Both the position numbers and the translations under genes were made by a program. 10,177 bases of DNA from JBHELQ01 sp046262995 (GTDB lineage: Bacteria; Actinomycetota; Thermoleophilia; Solirubrobacterales; Thermoleophilaceae), in assembly GCA_046262995.1 (NCBI GenBank), contig JBHELQ010000041.1, positions 1 through 10,177 on the forward strand, given 5' to 3'. Within the stretch, counting starts at the first letter, position 1, and every line of letters starts with the position of its first letter. Below, piece after piece: positions 1-7,455 of the stretch. Under the pieces are notes generated by a model, which had not been told where the DNA came from, ran no database searches, and saw only the letters and a list, made by a program, of their open reading frames with translations.

Positions 1-27
1 GAAGCGGACTCCGAGCCAGACGACTAG
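1..27 (+). CDS. 3' end of a plus-strand gene (partial, 8 codons)
   Basis: Frame 1 from the first base reads E-A-D-S-E-P-D-D and then TAG at 25-27. An acidic, polar stretch like this is typical of a C-terminal tail, and six of the eight codons end in G or C, as in the other genes here. The rest of the gene would lie left of the window. It would converge on the minus-strand gene that stops at 117-115, with the two hairpins at 45-108 between them, which fits a shared termination region. Eight codons cannot identify a product, and a chance open stretch is quite possible. Confidence 0.35.
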   Translation, partial: EADSEPDD

Positions 28-44
28 GTAAGCGGCATGCGCGC

Positions 45-65
45 GCAGCCGGCCGAGCCGGCTGC
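45..65. terminator. GC-rich hairpin 1, possible bidirectional terminator
   Basis: The arms GCAGCCGGC (45-53) and GCCGGCTGC (57-65) pair perfectly around the loop CGA. On the plus strand CGC at 40-42 can also pair with GCG at 68-70 past a two-base imperfection. No T-run follows on either strand, so it would be a tract-less terminator of the kind proposed for GC-rich actinobacteria, or simply a structured repeat. Confidence 0.45.
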
Positions 66-87
66 TTGCGGCAAGCGTCATGCGCGC

Positions 88-108
88 GCAGCCGGCCGGG
101 CCGGCTGC
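88..108. terminator. GC-rich hairpin 2, possible terminator of the minus-strand operon
   Basis: This is the same 9-bp stem as in copy 1, with loop CGG at 97-99. On the minus strand it begins six bases after the stop codon of the last gene of the operon (TAG, 117-115), the usual place for an intrinsic terminator. It lacks a T-run. Termination activity is inferred from position and structure only. Confidence 0.5.
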
Positions 109-114
109 TTGCGG

Positions 115-441
115 CTAAGGCCTGTCGTGGCGCTCGCGGGCCCGGCCGCCCGCGAAGTTCGATGCCTCGCGCGCGTAGCGGGCGTAGGCGGCGTCCACCA
201 CCGCCGTGGCGTCGGTGCCGGCCGCGTAGCGGACGGCGAGCTCCTCGGCCCAGTCGGTGCCCCCGGAGTAATAGTCCGCCAGCTCGTCGAGCACGAAGCG
301 CGAGCCCAGCCGGCGCCGCAGCTCGTCGAGCACCACCTCCGCCGCCCGCTCCAGGTCGGCGCGGGCGGGCTCGGGCGCGTCGCGGATGCGGCGCTCCCCC
401 TCCTGCCACTGGTATAGGGCGTTCTCGACGGCGTACGGCAT
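115..441 (-). CDS. uncharacterised small helical protein (108 aa)
   Basis: I do not recognise a family. The protein starts MPYAVENALYQWQEGERR and is rich in Arg, Glu and Ala. It looks wholly alpha-helical and soluble: it has no signal peptide, membrane segment or cysteine. The Asp/Tyr-containing stretch FVLDELADYYSGGTDW (residues about 50-65) is the most distinctive part and might mark a conserved core. The start is ATG at 441, 11 bp after the ftsB-like stop (455-453), so it is very likely co-transcribed with the genes upstream. The Shine-Dalgarno match is weak. The frame stays open farther upstream, but that sequence lies inside ftsB and eno on the same strand. In mycobacteria the gene after divIC at this locus is a DUF501 protein and in Bacillus an S1-domain protein; this one resembles neither. 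Existence is likely, function unknown. Confidence 0.75.
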   Translation of the reverse strand: MPYAVENALYQWQEGERRIRDAPEPARADLERAAEVVLDELRRRLGSRFVLDELADYYSGGTDWAEELAVRYAAGTDATAVVDAAYARYAREASNFAGGRARERHDRP

Positions 442-452
442 CGGCCCGGAAG

Positions 453-779
453 TTAGCGGTCGGGCAGGTTCTCGATCACGTATGAGCGCTCGCCCTGGCG
501 CACCATGCCCAGGCGCCTGGCCTCGCGCTCGATCGCGCCTGGGTCGCGCAGCGCCCGGGCCCTGCGTGCGAGGGCCCGGTGCTCCCGCGTCATGTCCCGC
601 AGCTCCTGGCGCTGCTCGCCTGCGGTATGCGACTGCCTGAGCCAATGCAGTGCCGGCGAGATGTACAGCCCGAGGATCACGACCAGGGTGGAAACCAGCG
701 CGAGCCGCCCGACGCGGTCCCAGCGGATCGTCCCCCGCCTGCGGGGACTGCTGCGTCTGGCGGCTGCGGCGTGGGCCAT
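453..779 (-). CDS. ftsB: FtsB/DivIC-type septum formation initiator (108 aa)
   Basis: This is a small bitopic division protein. The N-terminal tail (residues 1-22) is Arg-rich and cytoplasmic. One membrane helix follows at about 23-42, then an external Gln/Arg/Glu-rich helix at about 52-78 suited to coiled-coil pairing. The family hallmark comes next at 79-101: D-P-x-x-I-E-x-x-A-R-x-L-G-M-V-x-x-G-E-x-x-Y. In known systems FtsB/DivIC forms a complex with FtsL and FtsQ/DivIB that activates septal peptidoglycan synthesis. Length is normal for the family. Context supports the call: eno-ftsB neighbours occur in E. coli, eno-divIC in mycobacteria, and divIC lies downstream of mazG in Bacillus. The stop of eno lies 39 bp upstream. 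The ATG at 779 has only a weak ribosome site, so the exact start is less sure than the identity. The choice between the names ftsB and divIC is arbitrary. Confidence 0.9.
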   Translation of the reverse strand: MAHAAAARRSSPRRRGTIRWDRVGRLALVSTLVVILGLYISPALHWLRQSHTAGEQRQELRDMTREHRALARRARALRDPGAIEREARRLGMVRQGERSYVIENLPDR

Positions 780-818
780 CGGCGGTCGGCTTCGCCGCGC
801 GCATCGCCGTTCCTGCCG

Positions 819-2092
<1,274 letters not shown>

Positions 2093-2096
<4 letters not shown>

Positions 2097-2710
2097 CGGC
2101 CGGCCCCCTCCCTCTCCACCTCGAGCCGGAAGCGGTCTGCCGCCCTGCGCAGGGCGAGCTCCGGGTCGTCCCCCGCCTCGGTCGCGTCGCGGACGGCGGC
2201 GAGCAGGCGGTCCCCGGGCTCGTCGCCTGGATGCCAGTGGAAACCTGCGCTCTCCGCGCGCTTCAACACCTTCTGCGCGTAGAGCGTCGAAGGGAGCGTC
2301 TCCGGCAGCCGTCCGAAGATCTCACCCCCCCGTTCGTCCTCGCGCTTGATCCGATTCCAGCTCCGCAGCACCTCGTCGGCCGTCCCGCTCCGGGCCTCGC
2401 CGAAGACGTGTGGATGGCGCCGAATCAGCTTCTCGCGGCAGTGCTCCGCGACGGCGGCCAGGTCACCCGCACCGCGCTCCTCGAGCAGCAGGGACAGGAA
2501 GTAGACCTGGAACAGCACGTCCCCGAGCTCGTCCAGCAGCTTTGCATCGTCACCGGAGTGGGCCGCGTCGGCGAGCTCGTACGCCTCCTCCACGGTGTGG
2601 GGCACGATCGAGCGCTCGTCCTGCTCGCGATCCCAGGGACAGTCCTTGCGCAGGCGGCGGGTGACCCGGTCGAGCCGCGCAAGGGCGGCCGCGGCACCCT
2701 CCTCGCCCAC
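2093..2710 (-). CDS. mazG: MazG-type nucleoside triphosphate pyrophosphohydrolase, second domain degenerate (205 aa)
   Basis: MazG hydrolyses (d)NTPs, including damaged or non-canonical ones, to NMP and pyrophosphate, and cleans the nucleotide pool. The N-terminal domain is complete: the CPWDREQ motif at about 24-30, the metal-binding E-E-x-x-E at 41-45 (EEAYE), and the partner E-x-x-D at 61-64 (DELGDVLFQV). The linker has the family pattern HPHVFG (99-104), W118-N-R-I-K and a near-canonical LPSTLYAQKVLKRAESAGFHW (139-159). In two-domain MazG such as the E. coli protein (263 aa) a second EExxE/ExxD core should follow, but here only about 40 residues remain and they lack it. The start chosen is GTG at 2710, which shares one base with the stop of the preceding gene (TAGTG). 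No ATG suits, and longer versions would run through the proline-rich tail of that gene. Its stop overlaps the eno start. Confidence 0.93.
2104..2115 (-). promoter_or_regulatory. ribosome binding site for eno inside the mazG tail
   Basis: The coding strand reads GGAGGGGG-like purines here, about 8 to 12 bases before the eno ATG at 2096. The run encodes the last Glu/Arg/Glu/Gly residues of MazG, so the ribosome site is embedded in the upstream gene. With the ATGA overlap it favours this eno start and coupled translation. Confidence 0.6.
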
Positions 2711-3972
2711 TACGGGCTCGGCTGGCCCTGAGGTGCGCCGCCCGAAGGCGGGGCTCCGCCGGACGGCGGCGCACCACCGGAGGGCGGGGCGCCTCCGGAA
2801 GGCGGCGTGGCCCCGGGCTGACCGGGCGCCTGTTGAGGCTGCTGGGGGGCGCCGGGGGCGCCGCCCGAGGCCGGCCCGGTGTTGGTCTTGCTCTTCGGGC
2901 CGTTCTTGCACTCAGCGATCTTGTAGCCGTCGGCGCACGTGGTCTTGCCGCGATAGCGATCGCGGAAGTCCTTGATGAAGTTGTCCACCGCCTTCTGCTG
3001 CCGCTGCGAGCGGAGCAGGTTCCTGATCGTGCCCTTCGCCTGGCCGAGCGACTGCTGCGCCGCCGGGGTGACCTTCGTCACCTTGAAGAGGTACCAGCCG
3101 AACTGGGTCTTGACCGGCCCCGTCAGCTTGCCCTTCCGGGCCTTGAAGACCGCCTGGTCGAGCGCCTTCTCCTGCTGTCCCTTCGCCACGTCGGGAAGCC
3201 GCCCGCCCTGGGACTTCGACGCCTGATCGATCGAGTACGCCTTGGCGACCTTCTTGAAGCTCTGTCCACGCGCGAGCTGGCGCTTCGCCCGCAGAGCCTT
3301 GGCCTTGGTCTTCGTGAGCACCACGTTCAGGCTCCGTCGCTCCGGCTGCGCGAAGCGCTTGCGGTTCTTGTCGTAGTAGCTCGAGACGTCGGCGTCGCTG
3401 ACCTTGCTCTCCTTCTCGGTGATCTTCTGGGTCAGCTTCTGCTGCAGCGTGTTGAGCTTGACCCGGAAGAGGATGTCCTTCTCGGACATGCCGGAGCTCT
3501 TCAGGAAGCGCTGGTAGGCCTTGTCGGTCGGGAACGCCTGCTTCTTCTGGTCCTCGAAGGAGCGCCGGACCTCCGCGTCGGAGAGCTTGATCCCCTGCGA
3601 GTCGGCCTCCTGAAGGACCCACTGTCCCTGGATCAGGAACTGCATGACCTGACTCTTCAGCTGGTCGTACTCCTGCTTGCACTGCTTGCGCAGCAGCGCG
3701 TCGTTCGGCTTGCCCCCGCCCGGCTGGGGCTGCCCGCGCCTGGAGGCGACGCAGTTCGCGAACTTCGGCGGGTCGGGGACGGCCGCCTGGCCGCCCTGCG
3801 CCTGTCCGCTGGCGGCCGTCTTCAGCCACTTGCCGAAGTCGGACTGCGTGATCACGGTGTCCCCGACCTTGGCGACGCCATTGGGCGGCACGCTGTTCCC
3901 GCAGCCCGCGACGGCGGCGCCCAGGCCCACGGTGGCGATGGCGCAGGCGAGCTTGGTCGTGGCGTGAGTCAA
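2710..3972 (-). CDS. SurA/PrsA-like parvulin peptidyl-prolyl isomerase, lipoprotein (420 aa)
   Basis: This is probably a membrane-anchored foldase acting outside the cytoplasmic membrane. Residues 1-23 form a short signal peptide ending in a lipobox, V-A-G before Cys24. A helical SurA-N-like region follows (about 30-200, including MQFLIQGQWVLQEA). A parvulin/PpiC-type domain covers about 208-300, with QLARGQSFKKVAKAYS, the SQGGRLPDV turn and GPVKTQFGWYLFKV as its hallmarks. A last helical stretch precedes a low-complexity Gly/Ala/Pro/Ser/Gln tail (about 365-420) with repeated GGAPPS. Four other cysteines (74, 98, 346, 355) could form exported disulfides. The start is TTG at 3972: no ATG or GTG lies upstream in frame, and it gives a well-formed signal peptide. 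The codon and the lack of a Shine-Dalgarno make the start moderately sure. A foldase between mfd and mazG is also found in clostridia; mycobacteria have the lipoprotein LpqU near there. Confidence 0.9.
   Translation of the reverse strand: MTHATTKLACAIATVGLGAAVAGCGNSVPPNGVAKVGDTVITQSDFGKWLKTAASGQAQGGQAAVPDPPKFANCVASRRGQPQPGGGKPNDALLRKQCKQEYDQLKSQVMQFLIQGQWVLQEADSQGIKLSDAEVRRSFEDQKKQAFPTDKAYQRFLKSSGMSEKDILFRVKLNTLQQKLTQKITEKESKVSDADVSSYYDKNRKRFAQPERRSLNVVLTKTKAKALRAKRQLARGQSFKKVAKAYSIDQASKSQGGRLPDVAKGQQEKALDQAVFKARKGKLTGPVKTQFGWYLFKVTKVTPAAQQSLGQAKGTIRNLLRSQRQQKAVDNFIKDFRDRYRGKTTCADGYKIAECKNGPKSKTNTGPASGGAPGAPQQPQQAPGQPGATPPSGGAPPSGGAPPSGGAPPSGGAPQGQPSP
2734..2808 (-). repeat. 18-bp tandem repeat encoding GGAPPS in the PPIase tail
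   Basis: Four consecutive 18-bp units read on the minus strand encode Pro-Pro-Ser-Gly-Gly-Ala/Thr at about residues 389-413 of the lipoprotein. Units differ at synonymous third positions (for example GGC, GGA and GGT for Gly), so the array is not newly copied. Glycine/proline tails like this are flexible and may act as a spacer in the cell envelope. Copy number could vary among strains by slippage. Confidence 0.8.
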
Positions 3973-3979
3973 CGGGAAA

Positions 3980-4010
3980 TGTGTACGTGTCGTCCGTAAA
4001 GACCGGTTAA
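3980..4010 (-). promoter_or_regulatory. weak candidate promoter for the PPIase gene
   Basis: The 87 bp between mfd and the lipoprotein gene (3973-4059) is the largest gap in the operon. On the minus strand a TTAACC box (complement of 4005-4010) and a TACACA box (complement of 3980-3985) are 19 bp apart. The second box ends seven bases before the TTG start, which would give a near-leaderless transcript. Neither box is a strong match. I see no clear terminator hairpin in the gap, so read-through from mfd is equally likely. Confidence 0.25.
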
Positions 4011-4059
4011 GCGGGCGCCGGCGGTGACCCCTGGGCCAGCGCGGGCGGATGGTAGCGGG

Positions 4060-7000
4060 TCATCGGGGTGGCGGCTCGCTGGCGACCTCGAGCACCGCCT
4101 CCGCGGCCGCCACGACTGCCGCGAAGCGCTTGGTCGGATCCTCCGGCAGTCGCACGCGCACCGTGCTGCGCCCCGACTCGTAGACCGAGGACTCGAGCTT
4201 GGCCCTCAGCGCCTTGGCTCCGCGGGAGTCGAGCTCGATCGGCGCGACCGACAGCCGCCCGCCGGCGAAGTCGACGCTGCGCGCTCCGGCCCGGCCGAGC
4301 TTGATGCGCGCGTCCTGCAGCCGGATCAGGTTCTCGAGCGGCGCCGGCACCGGGCCGAAGCGGTCCTCGAGCTCCTCGCGCAGCAGGATCAGGTCCGCCA
4401 CCTCGCGCGCGCCGGCTATCCGCCGGTGGACCTCGATCTTCGCCGCCTCGTAGGGCACGTAGTCCGCCGGCACGTAGGCGTCCACCGGCACGTCCAGCCG
4501 GACGGGCTCCGGCGCAGCCTCCGCCGAGTCCCCGGCCAGCCCCTGCACCGCGTCGTCGAGCATCGACACGTAGAGCTCGAAGCCGACGGCGGCGACGTGT
4601 CCCGACTGCTCGTCGCCCAGCAGGTTGCCGGCGCCGCGGATCTCCAGGTCGCGCATCGCGATCTTGAAGCCGGAGCCGAGCTCCGTGTAGTCGGAGAGAG
4701 TGGACAGGCGCGCGGCGGCCTCCTCGCTCAGGGCGGCGGCCGAGGGGTAGAACAGGTAGGCGTAGGCCCGCTCTCGTGAGCGGCCGACGCGTCCGCGGAT
4801 TTGGTAGAGCTGGGCCAGGCCGAGCTCGTCCGCGCGCTCCACGACCAGGGTGTTGGCTGTCGGGATGTCCAGGCCGGACTCGACGATCGAGGTGCAGACG
4901 AGCACGTCGGCGCCGCCGCGGAGGAAGTCCAACATCGTCCGCTCGAGCTGGGCGCTGTCCATCTGCCCGTGCGCCACCTCCACGCGCGCCGACGGCACGA
5001 GCGCCCGGATGCGCTCGGCGGTCTCGTCGATCGTGTCGACGCGGTTGTGGAGGAAGAAGGCCTGGCCGCGGCGCTCGAGCTCGCGCTCGATGGCGCGCCG
5101 GACGAGCTCCTCGTCGTAGTCCCCCACATAGGTCTTGACGGGCCGGCGCCCCTCGGGCGGCGTCTCGATCACCGAGATGTCGCGTAGCCCCGCGAGCGAC
5201 ATCTGAAGCGTGCGCGGGATCGGGGTCGCCGAGAGCGACAGCACGTCCACCTTGAGCTTCAGCTGGCGAAGGAGCTCCTTCTGCTTGACGCCGAAGCGCT
5301 GCTCCTCGTCCACGATCAGGAGGCCGAGGTCCTTCGGCCTGACATCGCGCGAGAGCAGCCGGTGGGTGCCGATCAGCACGTCGACCTTGCCCGCCTGGTA
5401 GTCGGCGAGCGTCGAGCGCACCTCGCTCGCCGACTTGAACCGCGAGACCATCTCCACCCGCAACGGGTAATCGCGGAGGCGCTCGCTGAAGGTCCCAAGG
5501 TGCTGCTGGGCCAGCACGGTGGTGGGGACCAGGAACATCACCTGCTTGCCGTCGCTCGCCGCCTTGAAGGCCGCGCGCAGCGCCACCTCGGTCTTCCCGT
5601 AGCCGACGTCACCGCAGATCAGGCGGTCCATCGGCCGGGCCTCCTCCATGTCCGCCTTTACCGCCTCGATCGCGTCGCGCTGGTCGGCCGTCTCCCGGAA
5701 CGGGAAGCGACCCTCGAACTCGAGCTGCCACTCCCCGTCGAGAGGGAAGCCGTGGCCCGCGCGACGGCGGCGCTCCGCGTAGAGGTTCAGCAGCTCGCCG
5801 GCAAGCGCCTGGGCGGCCCTGCGGGCCCGCGCCTTCATCTGCTCCCATTGCCTGCCGCCGAGCTTGGACAGCGGCGGGTCGCCGGCGTCGGCCCCCACGT
5901 AGCGGCTGATCTTGTGCAGCTGATCGCTCGGAACGAACACGCGGTCACCATCGCGGAACTCGAGCTCCAGGTAGTCGCGCGTGATTCCGCCCACGGACTT
6001 CGTCTCGAAGCCCGCGAAGCGCGCGATGCCGTGCTCCTCGTGAACCACCGGCGAGCCGGCGCGCAGCTCCGTGAAGGAGGCCAGGGCCCCGCCCGGCCGG
6101 GGACCGCCATCGGGGGCGCGCCGGCGTCGCAGCAGGCGGTGCTCCGGAAGCACCGCGAGCTTCATGCTCGGCGCCAGGAAGCCCTCGCGGAGCGGCGCTG
6201 CGGCGAACACGACGCCAGGCTCGGTGGGCGCCGGCCGCCCGTCCAGGAACTCGGCGCGCACGCGGTCGAGGTTGTAGCGAGCGCGCTCCGCCTCGCCTCG
6301 CCTCGACCAGGCCACGAACGTCCGGTAGCCCGAGCGCACCAGCTTCTCGAGCTCCGGCTCGGCGTCACGCAGCGAGCGCGCGGCAGTATCGGCCCTCTGG
6401 GCACGGAAGGCATGCGGCTGGTCGCCGGAGATGCTCGACAGTCGCAGCGCCGCGCGGTCTTCGAGCGCCGCCTCGAGACTCTCCGGCGGGACGTACAGGT
6501 GGTGAGCGTCGGCATCGTGGAAGCTCGCGGTGACGTCGTCCCAGTAATCGCGCAGAGCCGGCGCCAGCTCCTCCTCCCCCGCGAGGGTCACGAGCGCCCG
6601 CCCGGGGATCAGGTCGAGCAACTCGCCGAAGCGCTCGACCGGCAGCACGTCGGCAACGTCCGGGCGCTCGTCGCTCTCGCTGGCCGCCGCCATCTCGGCG
6701 AGCTCGCGTTGCTCAGGGGGCAGCTCGGCAGCCGGGGCGATCTCCACGCGCTCGGCCTCCTCGAGCGAGCGCTGGGTGAAGGTCGAGAAGAAGGTCAGGC
6801 GCTCGACCTCGAGATCGAACAACTCGCAGCGCACGGCGCGTTCCTCGGTGGCGGGGTAGACGTCGAGGATGTCGCCGCGAACGGCGAACTGCCCCCGCTC
6901 CTCGACCTGGTCGACCCGCTCGTAGCCACAGGCGGCGAGCGAGTCCGCGGTCTCCTCGAGGTCGAGCAGGCCGCCCCGCTCGATCGCGAAGCCCTGGGGC

Positions 7001-7404
7001 CGCAGGTCGGGGTCGGGCACCTTCTCCGCCAGCGCGACCGCGGACGCCACGAGCACCGCGGGCTCCGCTCCCAGCAGGGCGTCGAGCGCGGCTATGCGCA
7101 GGCCCACGAGGTGCGGCGGGGGCGCCAGATGCGACTCGTAGCGCACGCCTCGGGCGGGATAGAAGCGCACCGGCCGGGGCTCGAGGAAGGCGTTCAGGTC
7201 GGCCGCCAGGTCGCGTGCCGCGCGATCGTCGCCGGCAACCACCAGCGCGGGCCGCTCCGGTTCGGCGTCGAGCACCGAGGCGAGCAGGTAGGGACGCAGG
7301 CTCGCGGACACGAAAGCCCGCTGGGGCTCCCGCCGAGCAGCCTCGGAGAGCGCCTCGAGGGCGGGATCCTCATGGGCGTATCTCAGTAGCTGCCGGAGAG
7401 ACAT
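4060..7404 (-). CDS. mfd: transcription-repair coupling factor Mfd (1114 aa)
   Basis: Mfd recognises RNA polymerase stalled at DNA damage, pushes it off with its ATP-driven translocase and recruits UvrA for excision repair. Domains in order: a UvrB-like N-terminal module (about 1-260, with VRYESHLAPPPH and GDILDVYP); a linker region; the RNA polymerase interacting domain (about 450-505, EEHGIARFAGF to VPSDQLHKISRY); the RecG-like superfamily 2 translocase with Walker A GDVGYGKTE (598-606, Lys604), motif Ia VPTTVLAQQH, Walker B DEEQ (699-702), motif III SATPIPRT (725-732), and motif VI QIRGRVGRS (868-876); the TRG element around GAGNLLGDEQSGH (924-936); and a C-terminal autoinhibitory D7-type domain (about 960-1110). 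All motor motifs are intact, and the length is normal (E. coli 1148). The start is ATG at 7404, 51 bp after the pth stop. It sits in the conserved pth-mfd-mazG order. Confidence 0.97.
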   Translation of the reverse strand: MSLRQLLRYAHEDPALEALSEAARREPQRAFVSASLRPYLLASVLDAEPERPALVVAGDDRAARDLAADLNAFLEPRPVRFYPARGVRYESHLAPPPHLVGLRIAALDALLGAEPAVLVASAVALAEKVPDPDLRPQGFAIERGGLLDLEETADSLAACGYERVDQVEERGQFAVRGDILDVYPATEERAVRCELFDLEVERLTFFSTFTQRSLEEAERVEIAPAAELPPEQRELAEMAAASESDERPDVADVLPVERFGELLDLIPGRALVTLAGEEELAPALRDYWDDVTASFHDADAHHLYVPPESLEAALEDRAALRLSSISGDQPHAFRAQRADTAARSLRDAEPELEKLVRSGYRTFVAWSRRGEAERARYNLDRVRAEFLDGRPAPTEPGVVFAAAPLREGFLAPSMKLAVLPEHRLLRRRRAPDGGPRPGGALASFTELRAGSPVVHEEHGIARFAGFETKSVGGITRDYLELEFRDGDRVFVPSDQLHKISRYVGADAGDPPLSKLGGRQWEQMKARARRAAQALAGELLNLYAERRRRAGHGFPLDGEWQLEFEGRFPFRETADQRDAIEAVKADMEEARPMDRLICGDVGYGKTEVALRAAFKAASDGKQVMFLVPTTVLAQQHLGTFSERLRDYPLRVEMVSRFKSASEVRSTLADYQAGKVDVLIGTHRLLSRDVRPKDLGLLIVDEEQRFGVKQKELLRQLKLKVDVLSLSATPIPRTLQMSLAGLRDISVIETPPEGRRPVKTYVGDYDEELVRRAIERELERRGQAFFLHNRVDTIDETAERIRALVPSARVEVAHGQMDSAQLERTMLDFLRGGADVLVCTSIVESGLDIPTANTLVVERADELGLAQLYQIRGRVGRSRERAYAYLFYPSAAALSEEAAARLSTLSDYTELGSGFKIAMRDLEIRGAGNLLGDEQSGHVAAVGFELYVSMLDDAVQGLAGDSAEAAPEPVRLDVPVDAYVPADYVPYEAAKIEVHRRIAGAREVADLILLREELEDRFGPVPAPLENLIRLQDARIKLGRAGARSVDFAGGRLSVAPIELDSRGAKALRAKLESSVYESGRSTVRVRLPEDPTKRFAAVVAAAEAVLEVASEPPPR

Positions 7405-7420
7405 CTGGGCACGACGTATG

Positions 7421-7444
7421 GCCGCCCGGGCAGTCCCGCGCGGC
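7421..7444. other. imperfect GC-rich hairpin in the pth-mfd gap
   Basis: GCCGC (7421-7425) pairs with GCGGC (7440-7444), and CGGG (7427-7430) pairs with CCCG (7435-7438) across one C-C mismatch, with the 4-base loop CAGT. It fills much of the 51-bp gap and lies 16 bp upstream of the mfd start. No T-run follows on either strand. It could be a weak terminator, an attenuator lowering mfd expression relative to rplY-pth, or a chance product of GC-rich sequence. Confidence 0.35.
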
Positions 7445-7455
7445 TTCGCCCAAGT

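Larger units (their letters stand above)
36..115. repeat. tandem 43-bp repeat, two copies, each carrying a hairpin
   Basis: The 37 bases at 36-72 recur at 79-115 with a period of 43 bp. The only difference is A56 in copy 1 against G99 in copy 2. Each copy holds a perfect 9-bp inverted repeat with a 3-base loop (arms 45-53/57-65 and 88-96/100-108), and the single difference falls inside the loop, so both stems are intact. The second copy reaches the stop codon of the minus-strand gene. It lies between two apparently convergent genes, which suggests a double bidirectional terminator or a REP-like dispersed palindrome. Only a genome-wide search can separate these. Confidence 0.85.

Noticed and set aside
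1..35. Possible tRNA end at the left edge
   Set aside because: No T-arm sequence or acceptor pairing could be found on either strand; a short coding tail ending in TAG fits better.
802..804. Minus-strand ATG preceded by AGGA, upstream of ftsB
   Set aside because: It is out of frame with the FtsB-like protein (25 bases before ATG 779) and opens no recognisable product.
2711..2911. N-terminal extension of MazG upstream of GTG 2710
   Set aside because: It would read the proline/glycine repeat tail of the foldase gene in another frame and carries no MazG similarity.
2833..3999. 388-codon plus-strand frame opposite the foldase gene
   Set aside because: Leu/Arg-rich shadow of a gene with signal peptide, lipobox and parvulin domain on the other strand.
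5362..7389. 675-codon open frame on the plus strand opposite mfd
   Set aside because: It lies antisense to the fully supported mfd gene, has low-complexity Arg/Leu/Gly/His composition and no domain. Long antisense frames are expected in very GC-rich genes.
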